Assembly (NCBI GenBank): GCA_900544865.1
Contig: UQXA01000007.1
Coordinates: 1-64,000 of the forward strand
Reading direction: 5' to 3'
DNA from: an uncultured Collinsella sp.
GTDB taxonomy: Bacteria > Actinomycetota > Coriobacteriia > Coriobacteriales > Coriobacteriaceae
Length of the DNA stretch: 64,000 nt
Part shown: one piece after another, positions 1-9,354 of the stretch
Position numbering within the stretch: position 1 is the first letter of the stretch
Layout: each line of letters begins with the position of its first letter
Made by a program: the position numbers and the translations under genes
Notes under the pieces: model-generated
What the model saw: the letters and a program-made list of their open reading frames with translations, nothing else
Told to the model about the DNA's origin: nothing
The model's database searches: none

Positions 1-15
1 ACGCGCATAAAGAAA

Positions 16-49
16 GCCTCCCATTTCTCATGTCCAAGAAATGGGAGGC
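16..49 (-). terminator. Rho-independent terminator after the MoaE-like gene
   Basis: A perfect 13-bp stem (GCCTCCCATTTCT with its complement) encloses an 8-nt loop. Read on the minus strand it is followed by TTTCTTT. It lies about 60 nt past the stop of the MoaE-like gene, which is transcribed towards it. Confidence 0.75.
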
Positions 50-106
50 AGTTCAACACGTACCGGCGGGCATTTTTATAAACGACCCTTCTATCGACGC
101 AAGCCC

Positions 107-523
107 CTACGCCTCGCGCTCGACCTCACTCACGCATTCGTTCTTGATAGTGCCGACAAGCTTCTGAAGTGCGTCGACCACATGCGGGCGAATGTCTCCG
201 CCAATGAGCACGAGCATGATGTCGTCGCCCACGGCAAGCTCGCCGCTCGCCAGCCACACGCGCACATAGCCGATACCCGGCATCGCGCGCGTTGCCTCGA
301 TGGCGGCCTGCACCTTTTCGGCATCGAAGCCGAACACCATGCCGCCCACCTTATGTCCAGGCGCCACACCATTTGTCTCGATCCCACGCACCTCGGACTT
401 AGGCGTCGCACGCACCACGCCGTTGTGTGTCAGGTACATCCCACAATCAGCCGCCGAAGCATCGGCCTTGGCTTCGCGCAGCCAAGCATCAACCGAAGGC
501 ATCGATTTGCCGTTCTCAAGCAT
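107..523 (-). CDS. MoaE-like molybdopterin synthase large-subunit domain protein
   Basis: This 138-residue protein looks like the MoaE fold. A strand with GVVRAT matches the family's G-x-VR segment, and the C-terminal half (LASGELAVGDD through the IK pair) matches the MoaE dimer region. MoaE normally transfers sulfur from MoaD to make molybdopterin. The family's usual C-terminal catalytic W-K-K-E stretch is not visible; only the earlier Lys of IKNE is kept. No moaA, moaC or moaD lies nearby. I chose the second of two adjacent ATGs because AGGAG sits 5 nt before it; the first ATG, at 526, would be only 2 nt away. It follows the sortase gene with a gap of about 55 nt. Function is uncertain: it may be a diverged or non-catalytic MoaE relative. 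Confidence 0.6.
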   Translation of the reverse strand: MLENGKSMPSVDAWLREAKADASAADCGMYLTHNGVVRATPKSEVRGIETNGVAPGHKVGGMVFGFDAEKVQAAIEATRAMPGIGYVRVWLASGELAVGDDIMLVLIGGDIRPHVVDALQKLVGTIKNECVSEVEREA

Positions 524-578
524 CATTTCTCCTTTTGATTTCCAGGGTAGTCTTTTTGGGACGGGGCTCCCGGACACT

Positions 579-1577
579 TTATTCCTCGACCGGCGTGAGC
601 ACCATGACAGCGCGCGTATTGCTAAATGACAGCGAGCGACAGGTCACAAGCGTTACGACCTTGGTTGCCGAAGCGGCACGATCGGTGGCATCGCTCGCCA
701 CGGCAGAGGCACCGTCGAGCATCTCGGACAGATAATTCTTCAGTCCGTCATCGCCCTCAAAGTTGGGCGTGCGCGCCTTGGCATACGTGTCCTCGACCAC
801 CTTGGTCGCCAGCGGGCGCAACTTATACGTCGCATCACGCGTGATGTAGTACACGTATTCCATGCTGTCGAACGTCGCCTGATCGGTCGTATCCGAAATC
901 ACGTTGAACATCGAACCGTCGTTCATATGATGACCGTAAATCGTGGTCTGCTGATCCACCATGCCCGGCGCGTTGTCGTCGCTATCCAGGAAGATGGCTC
1001 CCGAGGCATTGGCCGTACCGTCGAACAGCGTGTTGAGGTACTTGGAGTTGTTGTTGGTCTGCACCACGGGGTAGTTGATGTTGGTGCCGGGCGCGTAAAT
1101 CCAACCCACAACCTCGGGATTTGTCTGGGCCAGCGCATTGAAGTCGACAATTGGCACGCCACTGGCGTCCTTGTCGCTCACATATTGCTTTTCGATTTTT
1201 TGATACGACTCGCTCGCCTGCTTGTAGCCAATCTGCGCGTTGATAAAGATGGCGGCCGCAGCAACGATCAGGCCAATGCCGATGATGATGAGCAGAATGG
1301 GAATGACGGAGCGGCGCTTTTTGCGCGGCGGCTCGGTATAGCTCGATGGCGCGATATGCGCCGAAGAGCGAGGTGACTTCTTGGCCGCACTGTATGACGA
1401 AGGGCGATATGCAGCAGGTGTATCCTGACGGCGATGCTTCGCCGGCGTCACGGGGCGCGGCGCGCGCGGCTGCTGAGGAGAGGATGTCCGACCCTGCTGC
1501 GCCGCATGGGTAGCACCCGGCTTTGACGGATCGGGGACCTGAGAAGCCTTGAATCGTTTTCCCTGATAATCGGACAT
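579..1577 (-). CDS. Class B sortase
   Basis: Membrane transpeptidase of 332 residues that joins sorting-signal proteins to the cell wall. Residues 1-88 are a cytoplasmic, Pro- and Arg/Lys-rich tail, and about 90-113 are one membrane helix. The catalytic domain follows, with YGHHMNDGSMF (catalytic His at about 216), TLVTC (nucleophile Cys about 313) and an Arg at about 322. The YGH-x-M-x-x-G-S-M-F pattern is typical of class B. The long N-terminal tail is unusual. The gene is about 0.8 kb from a protein ending in an IPNTG signal (the GH31 enzyme), a plausible client. A second LPXTG-type protein sits at the right end of the window. Confidence 0.9.
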   Translation of the reverse strand: MSDYQGKRFKASQVPDPSKPGATHAAQQGRTSSPQQPRAPRPVTPAKHRRQDTPAAYRPSSYSAAKKSPRSSAHIAPSSYTEPPRKKRRSVIPILLIIIGIGLIVAAAAIFINAQIGYKQASESYQKIEKQYVSDKDASGVPIVDFNALAQTNPEVVGWIYAPGTNINYPVVQTNNNSKYLNTLFDGTANASGAIFLDSDDNAPGMVDQQTTIYGHHMNDGSMFNVISDTTDQATFDSMEYVYYITRDATYKLRPLATKVVEDTYAKARTPNFEGDDGLKNYLSEMLDGASAVASDATDRAASATKVVTLVTCRSLSFSNTRAVMVLTPVEE

Positions 1578-1612
1578 GGCTCTCCTTATACTGCGATGAA
1601 ACGGCGGAACGC

Positions 1613-2077
1613 TTAGGCGTCAGCCATCTCCTGCTTCATCTTCTCGATAATTGCGCGATACTCGGCATCGCAAGCACCCAGAATCTGCGTGGCGTAGATG
1701 GCGGCGTTCTTGGCGCCGTTGATGGCAACGCATGCCACAGGCACGCCCGAAGGCATCTGCACCATCGACAGCAGCGAATCCATGCCGCCCAGATCACTCG
1801 TCTTCATAGGCACGCCGATAACCGGCAGCGGCGTAAAGGCAGCCACGACACCGCCCAGATGCGCGGCCTTGCCGGCTGCGGCGATAATCACCTTGATGCC
1901 ACGGTCGGCGGCAGTCGAAGCCCACTCGTGGACCTTCGCCGGCGTACGGTGCGCGCTGGCAATCACGAGCTCATAGGGCACACCGAGCGCCTCGAGCTCG
2001 GCGGTGCAGCCTTCCATAACGCCCAGATCGGACTTGGAACCCATGATGATCCCGACAACCGGCTTTTGATCTGCCAT
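1613..2077 (-). CDS. purE: N5-carboxyaminoimidazole ribonucleotide mutase
   Basis: Purine synthesis: converts N5-CAIR to CAIR. The 154-residue protein has the full PurE pattern: GIIMGSKSDL at the N-terminus, SAHRTP in the active site, AAGKAAHLGG, and GVPMKTSDLGGMDSLLS. Length is normal for class I PurE, which works with PurK; no purK is in this window. The start is the ATG at 2077, 8 nt after AGGAGG; a TTG two codons upstream is less likely. A TATACT-like -10 is visible upstream on the minus strand near 2137-2142. It stands alone here; purD and purA lie 19-21 kb away. Confidence 0.95.
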   Translation of the reverse strand: MADQKPVVGIIMGSKSDLGVMEGCTAELEALGVPYELVIASAHRTPAKVHEWASTAADRGIKVIIAAAGKAAHLGGVVAAFTPLPVIGVPMKTSDLGGMDSLLSMVQMPSGVPVACVAINGAKNAAIYATQILGACDAEYRAIIEKMKQEMADA

Positions 2078-2172
2078 AAACAAAGACCTCCTGTTGAGAG
2101 CGGTGACGCGGCCAATCCGCGACCCTTAACTACTGAGAGTAGTATAGCTGCTCCCGTCCCTGCGGTCTTTGT

Positions 2173-2260
2173 GGCGCTTCGCGGGCGGGCCAGGCTTTAT
2201 CTGAACGACTTTGCGAAGCAACCGGAGTGAAGATAAAGCCTGGCCCGCCCGCAAAGCGCC
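2173..2260. repeat. Long hairpin with conserved cap, copy 1
   Basis: Two 30-nt arms (2173-2202 and 2231-2260) are complementary at 29 of 30 positions. They enclose a 28-nt cap at 2203-2230 that begins GAACGACTTTGC and ends GCAACCGGAGTGA. Almost the same cap sits on quite different arms at 12489-12515. It lies between purE and the GH31 terminator. It lacks a U-tract, so it is not an ordinary terminator. Confidence 0.8.
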
Positions 2261-2313
2261 CCTCGACCTACCGGGGATTGCTATGACGTACGTTGGCTGA
2301 AATAATAAAGCAA

Positions 2314-2343
2314 TGCCCGCCGTCCTTGACGGAGCGGCGGGCA
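2314..2343 (-). terminator. Terminator of the GH31 gene
   Basis: A 9-bp GC stem (TGCCCGCCG with CGGCGGGCA) around a 12-nt loop. On the minus strand it is followed by the T-rich stretch TTGCTTTATTATTT. It starts 23 nt past the stop codon of the GH31 gene. Confidence 0.75.
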
Positions 2344-2366
2344 CGTTTGCTTAGTTGTCGCTGGGA

Positions 2367-5300
2367 CTACTTAGCCTTGCTGCGACGATGGAAGAAAGCG
2401 CCGATCGCGGCGATGATGGCGCCAAGACCACCGACGGCCGCGACGGTCGCCGCCGTCTGGTCGCCGGTATTGGGGATCGCCGAACCGCTCTTCTTGCTGC
2501 CCTGGGCCTTGTCGCCTGCGGGCTTGCCCGCCTGGTTGCCGCCGTTTGAGCCATTGCCGGAACCCTGGTTGCCCGAACCGCCGGTGTTGCCCGAGCCGCC
2601 CTGGTTGCCGGAGTCGGCATCCTTAAGGCCCTCGATGGCCAGCTTGAGCTGGTCATAGCCCGCCTGGAGCTGGGCGTCGGAAGCATTCTCATCACCCAAG
2701 ACGTCCTCGGCGTAGGTAATGGCATCCGTCAGGGCCTTGACAGACTCTGCCGTCTTTCCCTTGGTGTCAGTCTCCTTCGCCTGCTTGACCAAGGCCTTGA
2801 GCTGCTTCTTGGTCGGGTTCTCGACCGGGGTCACCGGAGTCTTCTCAAGCGCGTCGCGAGCACTCTCGAGTGCCTTGAGTGCCTGGTCGACCTCGTCCTG
2901 CGTGGCGTTCTCGTCGCTCAGGATGGCGCGGGCGCTCGCCAAGGCGTTCTGGAACGCGGTCCAGGAAGCCTCGGTGTAGTCGCTGGCCTTAAGGTCGCCG
3001 GCTGCAACCTCGTCATCAACCTTTTCAATCGCGGCAGTGAGGTCGTCCTTCGCCACCGGATTGGGAACGGCCGTACCGTAGAACTTGAGCTCCGCCATGC
3101 TGCAGTAGGCGTCAACGCTGCCACCGCCGGCGTGGAGCACCTTGACGGTCACGTAGCGACCGCGCGCGGCACCAAAGCTCATCTGCTTCCAGTCGCTACG
3201 GTCGGTGAGCACGCGGCCGTCGTTGTCGAAGGTAAACGTACCCATCGACGTGGCGGTGCCCATCTCATAACCGTCGGCGGTGTCGGAGACCAGCACCTCG
3301 GCCTCAAAGATATCGCCGTTCGTGCCGCCGTCCTGGCGCGGCAGGAACGTGACGTCGGTGAGATCGTAGTCGCGGCCCAGGTCGACGGTCAGGTGCTGGG
3401 GCATACCGGTCTTATTAGCATAGTCGCTGTGCCAGAGCGTTTGCTCATCGCCGTCAAGAGCGTTGACGGCGTTGCTGCCCTCATAGTCGGCCTCGCTCGA
3501 GAAGCCGGTCACCTTGACGTTCTCGCGGTTCTCGGGCGTGTTGATGAGGCTCTTCTCATCGACGGGGCGCATCTTGAGGCCGTCGATTGCCTTCTCAATC
3601 TTGGCCGTGGCGTCTGCGATATCCTTCTTGCTATAGCTGCCCTGGCCGCCATCGAGGAGCTTCTGAGCCGCCTCGACCGCAGCGGTGAGGGCTGCATAGG
3701 AATCCTTGGTGTAGACGGACTCGCTGTAGCCCGCGGCCTTGGAAAGCGCTGCCATGAGCGCAGAGGTGTCGACGCCAGCCTTGACCTCGACCTCATAGGA
3801 TGCGGTCTTGGAGGGATCGAGCACCGACGCCACCGTGATCGTTGCCTTGCCGGCCTTGTTGGCGCGCAGGTAGTAGCTCACGCTATCGCCGGCCTGGACA
3901 GCGGAGACGCTCACCACAGAAGGATCGGAGCTCTCGACCGTCACAAAGGGGTAGCCGGCGCTCTCGGGCGTGGCCTTGGCGTCGACGAGCGTCACATCGC
4001 CCTCGAAGAACTCGGTCTGGTTCTTGCCCAGTTCGACACCCTCGATGGCCTCGACACCCTGTGTGTAGTTGAAGTTGATCTCGCGCAGCGTGAGCATCTG
4101 GTCACCCGATGCCTCAAGCGGCGTGATCTCGACCTTGGTCGCCTTCTTGCCCTTGTTCTCGGCAGAGAGGCCAAAGGCGTAGCGAGCCTGATAGGAATCA
4201 AAGCTTCCGCCCGAGAACTCCTGGGTCGAGCCGTCCTCGAACGTCACGACGGACTTAATCTTCTGCACGGTGCCGTTGCCACCGTTGCGGTTAACGACCT
4301 CGACGCTATCGAGTTTCGACGGCGTCTTGAAGGCGAACGTCATCGTGGCGGGCAGCTTGACGTAGGTCGGCATCTTGCCGTCGATCCAGTTGGGCCCATA
4401 GTTCCACAGGAACTCGAAGTCGTTGCCGCCCTCATTGTTGTCGAACAGTCCGTCATAGCTCTTCTGCTGGATGAGCTTCTCGACGTTGGTGCCGTCGTCG
4501 GTGGGGAGCTCGTCGTTGGTCATCGTGATGTCAAAGGCGTCGCGGCCGTACTCGGACGTGGTGGGCTGCGGGACACCGGGCATCGTCACGGTGCCATCAC
4601 TCACGAACTCGAGCGCGTCGCACGCCGGGCCGACGAGCCAAGACGTCGAGGGCAGCTCGACCTTGCCGGCCGTCTTAGCCTTGAGTTTGAAGCTCGCGAC
4701 CACACCAGTACTGTTGAAGAGCTTGGCGTCGCCGCGGTTGGCGAAGGCCAGGTTGATGGTCTGGTGGCCATCCGTGAACTGCACTTTCTCGCGCGAGAGG
4801 TTCTCCATGCCCGCCGTCGACGCATCCTGCGCGATGCTCTCGGAGACATACTCGAACTGGTCGCTGTTGAAGTTGACGAGCGCACCGAGCGCGTTGATGT
4901 TCTCGGCGTCGGTGGCGTAGACGTCGACCGTGATCTCGTCGCCGGCCTCGACCTCCATCTTGCTCGGGATCACCGCGAGGGTGCCAGCAGCCTTGCCCTT
5001 TTGCTTGGTGCCGCCGTCGAGCGCCGCCATGGTGAAGGAGTAGTCGTACACGTCGTAGACGCCGTTGCCGTTGAGGTCGGCGAAGTGGGCGCGGATCTGG
5101 GAGTCGAACGTCGAGGTGTCGGGCTCGCGGTTCTCAAGACCCAGGTAATTCTTCATGTTGGAGTAGTCGCCGTCGGAGACCGTGGCCTTGTTGAGGTTGG
5201 AGCCCACAGCGAAGCCGTCCGTGCCGTCGGTCTTGTAGATGGCGATCTCGGAGGCGGAGAAGAAGTTGCCCACGGACGCGAGCGGCGTCATACGCACGTA

Positions 5301-8300
5301 GCGCGCGGCCACGGCGCCGTCGAACGCCACCGTCTTGCAAGCGGCGGAGCGCTCCCAGTCGACCTCCTGCGTCGTCCAATGCACGCCGTCGAGGCTCGTC
5401 TCGATGCGCATCTTGGTCACAGTGCCGTTACCGGCATCATCGCGCGGATAGTACTCGAGCTTGTCGAGCTTGTAAGCGCGACCGTAGTCAACGGTAAGCG
5501 CCTTGCCCAGATCGTTGCCACCGGAGTGGAAACCGCCGTCGCCCGACTGGAACTCATGGTCGAAGGCGAGTTCGGCCTTATGGCTACCGTAGAGCGAGCC
5601 CTCCCAAGTGATTTCCTCGGCCTCAGGCACGTTCCGCCACGGGTCGAGCGCAGAGTTCGCCTCAAGCACGTCGCTCCATGCGGAGTAGCCATCGGCGTTG
5701 CGCGAACGAATCTGGTAGGTATGCTTGCTGTTGTAGGCAAGATCGGTATGCGTGAATTCTGCCGCATCGCCCACGGCGAACACAGTGCCGTCTACCTTAA
5801 GGTCGTAGGAGGTAGCACCATCGACCTTCCCCCAGGTGAGCTTAATGCTCGTGGGGGTCGTGGCGTCCTCGGGGGCAGCAAGGTTCGCGGGTGCGGAGAG
5901 GTTCTCGTTGAAGCGGTCGGCCGCGAGCGTGGCATCGGCGTTCACGAAATCGCCCAGTTCGAGCGTCTGCGCTGCCGTGGCGACATCGGTCTTCGCGAAC
6001 TTGACGTAGACCTTGGGATTCGTGGTGATCTTGGTGTTGTTGAAGCTCTCGCCCTGCTCGGCCTCGGTGCTGCCTGCGTCGCTACCGTAGTGGTTGAGGT
6101 TGGGGGACTCGCTGTAGAAGTAGACCGCCTGGCCGGCCTCGGGGGTCGCGGCGTCAAAGGCCTCCTGCGAGTCGACCTCAACCACGTTGAGCGCGGATCC
6201 GCCGTTCTTGGCGGAGACGCTCGTGGGCTTGGCGGAGACGTTGGCCACAAAGGTCGTGGTGCGGTTGGAGTCGTAGCCGCTGTAGCCGCCCTGCGATGCC
6301 TCGGCGGTAAAGGTCGCCGTGCCGCCCACCACGCTCGACTTATAGACGGTGCTCACATGCTCACCGTAGGAAATATTGTCGATTGTGCCGTAGGAATCGT
6401 CCTCGGTCGTGTTGTTCTCGATGGAGGAGCCGTCATCCTCGTACTGCGTAAAGCTGCCCTCACCCTCGGTGGCGAAGAACTCGACGATACGCTGGCTGCG
6501 ATTGGTGCCCTTGGTGTTGGTCTCGGTCACGGCCTCGGGGTTGTTGTTCTCGGCGTACATCGGCACGATGGCGTTGGCCTTAATAAAAAGTGGCAGCTTC
6601 CAAAGCGGAGCCTCGTAGTTGTTGAGGACCTGACCGCCGCGGTACTGCTTGCCCGAGAAGTAGTCAATCCAGATGGTGGGATTCTCGTCGGTACCGTAGT
6701 TGGGCAGGTAGATACCGTTGCGGACATCGTTGCCGTTCTCATCTGCCTGGGTATCCTGATACACCGGTGCCACCAGGAAGTTCTCACCGAACATGTACTG
6801 GTACTGCGTCGAGGTGCTTGCGGCGTACTCGGAGTTGTCGGAAAGCAGCATGGCGCGGATCATGGGAAGGCCGGTATCGCCGTTGCCCGTGTCGATGTTG
6901 GCCGCCGAGGCCGCGCTCGTGTAGATATAGGGCATGAGTTGTGCTTTGAGCTTGAGATAGAAGCGCGAGATGCCCGTGTATGGATCGCCATGCGTCATGG
7001 GCGACTTGCGGTAGGTGCCCCAACCGTCCATGTCAAGCATAGAGGGCGTGAATGTCTTCCACTGGTAGTCGCGAGCGGAGATGATGGGATCGCCACCAAA
7101 GATGCCGTCCATATCGGAGCCGATGTTGGGGTTGCCCGAGAGGCTCTGGCCGATATACGTGGGGATATGGAAGCGAATGTACTCCCAGTTACCGCCGTAC
7201 TGGTCGCCGGTCCAGATGCCGCCAAAGCGCTGCGTGCCGGCCCAGCCGTCAAGCGTGATGATGTTGGGGCGCTTGTTGGCGCCGGTGGTCACGGTGTCAT
7301 AGGCCGTCTTGATGCCGTTGAGGCCAAAGGAGTAGCCGGAGCCGACCCAAGCGACGTCGGTCTTGAGCGTGGTGATGCCACCAGTCTTGACCTCAGAATC
7401 GAAATCGCGCAGCAGATGCCACGGGGTCTCGGAGTTGCTATCGGGCTCGAGGTTCGACTGGGTCCAGAGACCGGTGCTCACGCCCTTGGAGTTGGCATAC
7501 TCGGTGAACTTCTTAAGATTGTCGACGTTGGCGCGCACGGCGTTGAGGCGCTCGGCAGAACTCGTTCCGTCGGAGTTGACGCCGCCGGTCTTGTAGTAAC
7601 CGTTCTGGCCGTAGCCAGCACCGTAACCGTCGTTCGGCAGGAACCAGCCGAGCGGCATGTCGTTGTCCTCGTAGTCATCGATAACCTGCCGGGCGGAGAA
7701 CTGGCGGTCGAAATCGGTCGCCTTCATGTTCTCGGTATCAACCGTAGGGCCCTCACCGTTGAGCGTCTCGGCCGCAAGCGTGCCGTCGAGCTTGTAGCCC
7801 GTCGACATGCCGGACTCGTATTTAACGTCGCCCTTCTCACTCGAGGACTTGCTGCCCTTGGTCTCCCACTTCTTTTGACCCGAGGTCGTTGACCAGCCAT
7901 CACGGTTATAGGCATTAAGATGACCCAGGTAGAAACCGTACTCGGGCAGCAGCACCGGATTGCCGGTCACCTTGTAGTAGTCCTGCAGCATCTCGGTTGC
8001 CACGTTCGAGGCGCCCGTTTCGGTTGCCACGAAGTAATAGGCATCGAACTCATTCTCGCTGTGCGAGGTCGTGACCGTCGAGGAGTCCGTAGAGCCAAAG
8101 TCGTAAGAACCCTCAGCAAACGTGTTGCGAAGCACGCCGTAGCCGTCGCTCGTCCAGTAGAACGGGTTGGGCGAGGCGACGCCGCCGTCGGTCCAGTTGT
8201 TAGTGTTGGAGATGGCGATGGTCTGGTTGGTGTGCAGGAAGCGCCCGTTCTGGGTACCACCGCCAAAGAAGTTCTCGGACTTCTCTTTGGCGAGCGTCTG

Positions 8301-8795
8301 GACAGTACCCTTCTTGTCAAGGTCGAGGGATACGGACTCGGAAACCACGACGCGGTCGCCCGATTTAATGCTCATCTTGCCGGTCGCCTTGTCCAGAACC
8401 ACGGTCGCCTTGCCGCCGGTGATCTCGATAGCGTCGCCTTTGTCTACAACCGTCGCGCTCGGCTTGCTGTAGGTGTCCGAGGTGTCGGGCTGGGCCTGAA
8501 TCTTAGCCGTGTGGGACTTGCTACGCGGCGTGGCGTACTCGGAGAACTCGCCTTTGGGGTCGACGTTGTAACGGAAAATGCCGTCCTCTAGAAATGTGAT
8601 ACGGCCCTTGATGCCGTCGGCGAAATCGATTTCGACGACGTTCGAGGCGGACTGAGACACGGTCACCGAGTCGACGCCCTTGAGCGGCGTGGCAATCGCC
8701 TGCTGGGGGCTAGCGAACACGAGAGTCGCCGCCGTTGCGACGAGAACTGCGCTTCCCTTCACCCACCGTTTCGTGAAAATGACATTCCTACGCAC
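2367..8795 (-). CDS. Wall-anchored multidomain GH31 glycoside hydrolase
   Basis: Secreted enzyme of 2142 residues from a GTG start with AAAGGAG 5 nt upstream. Order: signal peptide 1-35; GH31 N-terminal and catalytic domains about 50-770, with nucleophile D480 in KTDVAWVG and likely acid/base D531 in WTGDQ; a beta domain to about 870; FN3 about 965-1055; F5/8-type (CBM32-like) about 1055-1190; a dockerin-like DLNGNGVYDVYDY near 1240; a cohesin-like domain about 1270-1410; a second carbohydrate-binding domain; a Big-like domain; FIVAR; another F5/8 domain; two FIVAR; a Gly/Asn linker; then IPNTG at 2107, a hydrophobic helix and RRSKAK. The catalytic region resembles GH31 enzymes that act on mucin-type alpha-GalNAc (subfamily 18), but substrate is inferred. 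Anchoring by the sortase at 579-1577 is likely. Confidence 0.9.
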   Translation of the reverse strand: MRRNVIFTKRWVKGSAVLVATAATLVFASPQQAIATPLKGVDSVTVSQSASNVVEIDFADGIKGRITFLEDGIFRYNVDPKGEFSEYATPRSKSHTAKIQAQPDTSDTYSKPSATVVDKGDAIEITGGKATVVLDKATGKMSIKSGDRVVVSESVSLDLDKKGTVQTLAKEKSENFFGGGTQNGRFLHTNQTIAISNTNNWTDGGVASPNPFYWTSDGYGVLRNTFAEGSYDFGSTDSSTVTTSHSENEFDAYYFVATETGASNVATEMLQDYYKVTGNPVLLPEYGFYLGHLNAYNRDGWSTTSGQKKWETKGSKSSSEKGDVKYESGMSTGYKLDGTLAAETLNGEGPTVDTENMKATDFDRQFSARQVIDDYEDNDMPLGWFLPNDGYGAGYGQNGYYKTGGVNSDGTSSAERLNAVRANVDNLKKFTEYANSKGVSTGLWTQSNLEPDSNSETPWHLLRDFDSEVKTGGITTLKTDVAWVGSGYSFGLNGIKTAYDTVTTGANKRPNIITLDGWAGTQRFGGIWTGDQYGGNWEYIRFHIPTYIGQSLSGNPNIGSDMDGIFGGDPIISARDYQWKTFTPSMLDMDGWGTYRKSPMTHGDPYTGISRFYLKLKAQLMPYIYTSAASAANIDTGNGDTGLPMIRAMLLSDNSEYAASTSTQYQYMFGENFLVAPVYQDTQADENGNDVRNGIYLPNYGTDENPTIWIDYFSGKQYRGGQVLNNYEAPLWKLPLFIKANAIVPMYAENNNPEAVTETNTKGTNRSQRIVEFFATEGEGSFTQYEDDGSSIENNTTEDDSYGTIDNISYGEHVSTVYKSSVVGGTATFTAEASQGGYSGYDSNRTTTFVANVSAKPTSVSAKNGGSALNVVEVDSQEAFDAATPEAGQAVYFYSESPNLNHYGSDAGSTEAEQGESFNNTKITTNPKVYVKFAKTDVATAAQTLELGDFVNADATLAADRFNENLSAPANLAAPEDATTPTSIKLTWGKVDGATSYDLKVDGTVFAVGDAAEFTHTDLAYNSKHTYQIRSRNADGYSAWSDVLEANSALDPWRNVPEAEEITWEGSLYGSHKAELAFDHEFQSGDGGFHSGGNDLGKALTVDYGRAYKLDKLEYYPRDDAGNGTVTKMRIETSLDGVHWTTQEVDWERSAACKTVAFDGAVAARYVRMTPLASVGNFFSASEIAIYKTDGTDGFAVGSNLNKATVSDGDYSNMKNYLGLENREPDTSTFDSQIRAHFADLNGNGVYDVYDYSFTMAALDGGTKQKGKAAGTLAVIPSKMEVEAGDEITVDVYATDAENINALGALVNFNSDQFEYVSESIAQDASTAGMENLSREKVQFTDGHQTINLAFANRGDAKLFNSTGVVASFKLKAKTAGKVELPSTSWLVGPACDALEFVSDGTVTMPGVPQPTTSEYGRDAFDITMTNDELPTDDGTNVEKLIQQKSYDGLFDNNEGGNDFEFLWNYGPNWIDGKMPTYVKLPATMTFAFKTPSKLDSVEVVNRNGGNGTVQKIKSVVTFEDGSTQEFSGGSFDSYQARYAFGLSAENKGKKATKVEITPLEASGDQMLTLREINFNYTQGVEAIEGVELGKNQTEFFEGDVTLVDAKATPESAGYPFVTVESSDPSVVSVSAVQAGDSVSYYLRANKAGKATITVASVLDPSKTASYEVEVKAGVDTSALMAALSKAAGYSESVYTKDSYAALTAAVEAAQKLLDGGQGSYSKKDIADATAKIEKAIDGLKMRPVDEKSLINTPENRENVKVTGFSSEADYEGSNAVNALDGDEQTLWHSDYANKTGMPQHLTVDLGRDYDLTDVTFLPRQDGGTNGDIFEAEVLVSDTADGYEMGTATSMGTFTFDNDGRVLTDRSDWKQMSFGAARGRYVTVKVLHAGGGSVDAYCSMAELKFYGTAVPNPVAKDDLTAAIEKVDDEVAAGDLKASDYTEASWTAFQNALASARAILSDENATQDEVDQALKALESARDALEKTPVTPVENPTKKQLKALVKQAKETDTKGKTAESVKALTDAITYAEDVLGDENASDAQLQAGYDQLKLAIEGLKDADSGNQGGSGNTGGSGNQGSGNGSNGGNQAGKPAGDKAQGSKKSGSAIPNTGDQTAATVAAVGGLGAIIAAIGAFFHRRSKAK

Positions 8796-9127
8796 CTGGA
8801 CTCCTTTCCTCCGACATGCGGAAGTGTCGCAGACACACACCCTGCAGCATGGGCCCGCCCGTTATCAAGGGGTCAACTGGTAGTAACCAGATAGACACCT
8901 ATTAGCTTGAATCAGCATACGGGAGCAGTTGCGCAACCAAGTTCGAAATTCTCCCAGCGGCATTAAAATGAACGTAGACGGCTAAGTGGGCTCAAAAGCC
9001 ATACCAATTGGTTCTTCAACCAAATACCAATTAAGCAAAAATGTACTGTTTATCTGGTATTACATAGACCATACCTTTACGTACGTTGGCTGATTTTGGG
9101 CTTAAATGAGCAATCGACAGAGGGTGG
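8796..9127. promoter_or_regulatory. GH31 upstream region with candidate operators
   Basis: No gene is seen in this AT-richer stretch. It holds CTGGT-AGTA-ACCAG at 8877-8890, a direct repeat TACCAATT (9003-9010 and 9025-9032), and TTGGTT/AACCAA arms between the two repeats. These look like sites for a regulator of the GH31 gene, but no clear -35/-10 pair could be fixed and no regulator gene adjoins. Confidence 0.35.
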
Positions 9128-9330
9128 TGGACAGTTAGTTCAGATATGTATTTTTTGGCGGTGCTAATTGGCGCTAACAAACTGGTTTGGGCCGCTTTAG
9201 ACCCGATAATGGGTCCTTCTCGCTCTTGCCCGTACGCCTTTATCAGTTCAGACCACCTAAAACAGCTCTATCGAGCCCAAATCGCCCTCCACGCGGCCTC
9301 AAATAAATACAAATCTGAACTAACTGTCCA
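9128..9330. mobile_element. MITE-like element with 29-bp terminal inverted repeats
   Basis: A 203-bp segment begins TGGACAGTTAGTTCAGAT and ends with the reverse complement. The termini match over about 29 bp with two mismatches. The interior has no convincing gene; the short open frames on both strands match nothing I know. A small inner hairpin (GACCC/GGGTC) is present. I saw no exact target-site duplication. The pattern fits a small non-autonomous transposable element; a large structured RNA is the alternative. Confidence 0.55.
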
Positions 9331-9354
9331 AGAGGAGTGCTCCACGGATAGGAA

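Noticed and set aside
3132..7892. A very long plus-strand open frame (about 1586 codons) opposite the GH31 gene
   Set aside because: It is the antisense of a clear GH31 protein in GC-rich DNA, where stop codons are rare in that frame; its translation is low-complexity and resembles nothing.
2288..9092. The 14-nt sequence CGTACGTTGGCTGA at both about 2288 and 9079
   Set aside because: Exact repeats of this length are expected by chance in 64 kb, and the surroundings do not match.
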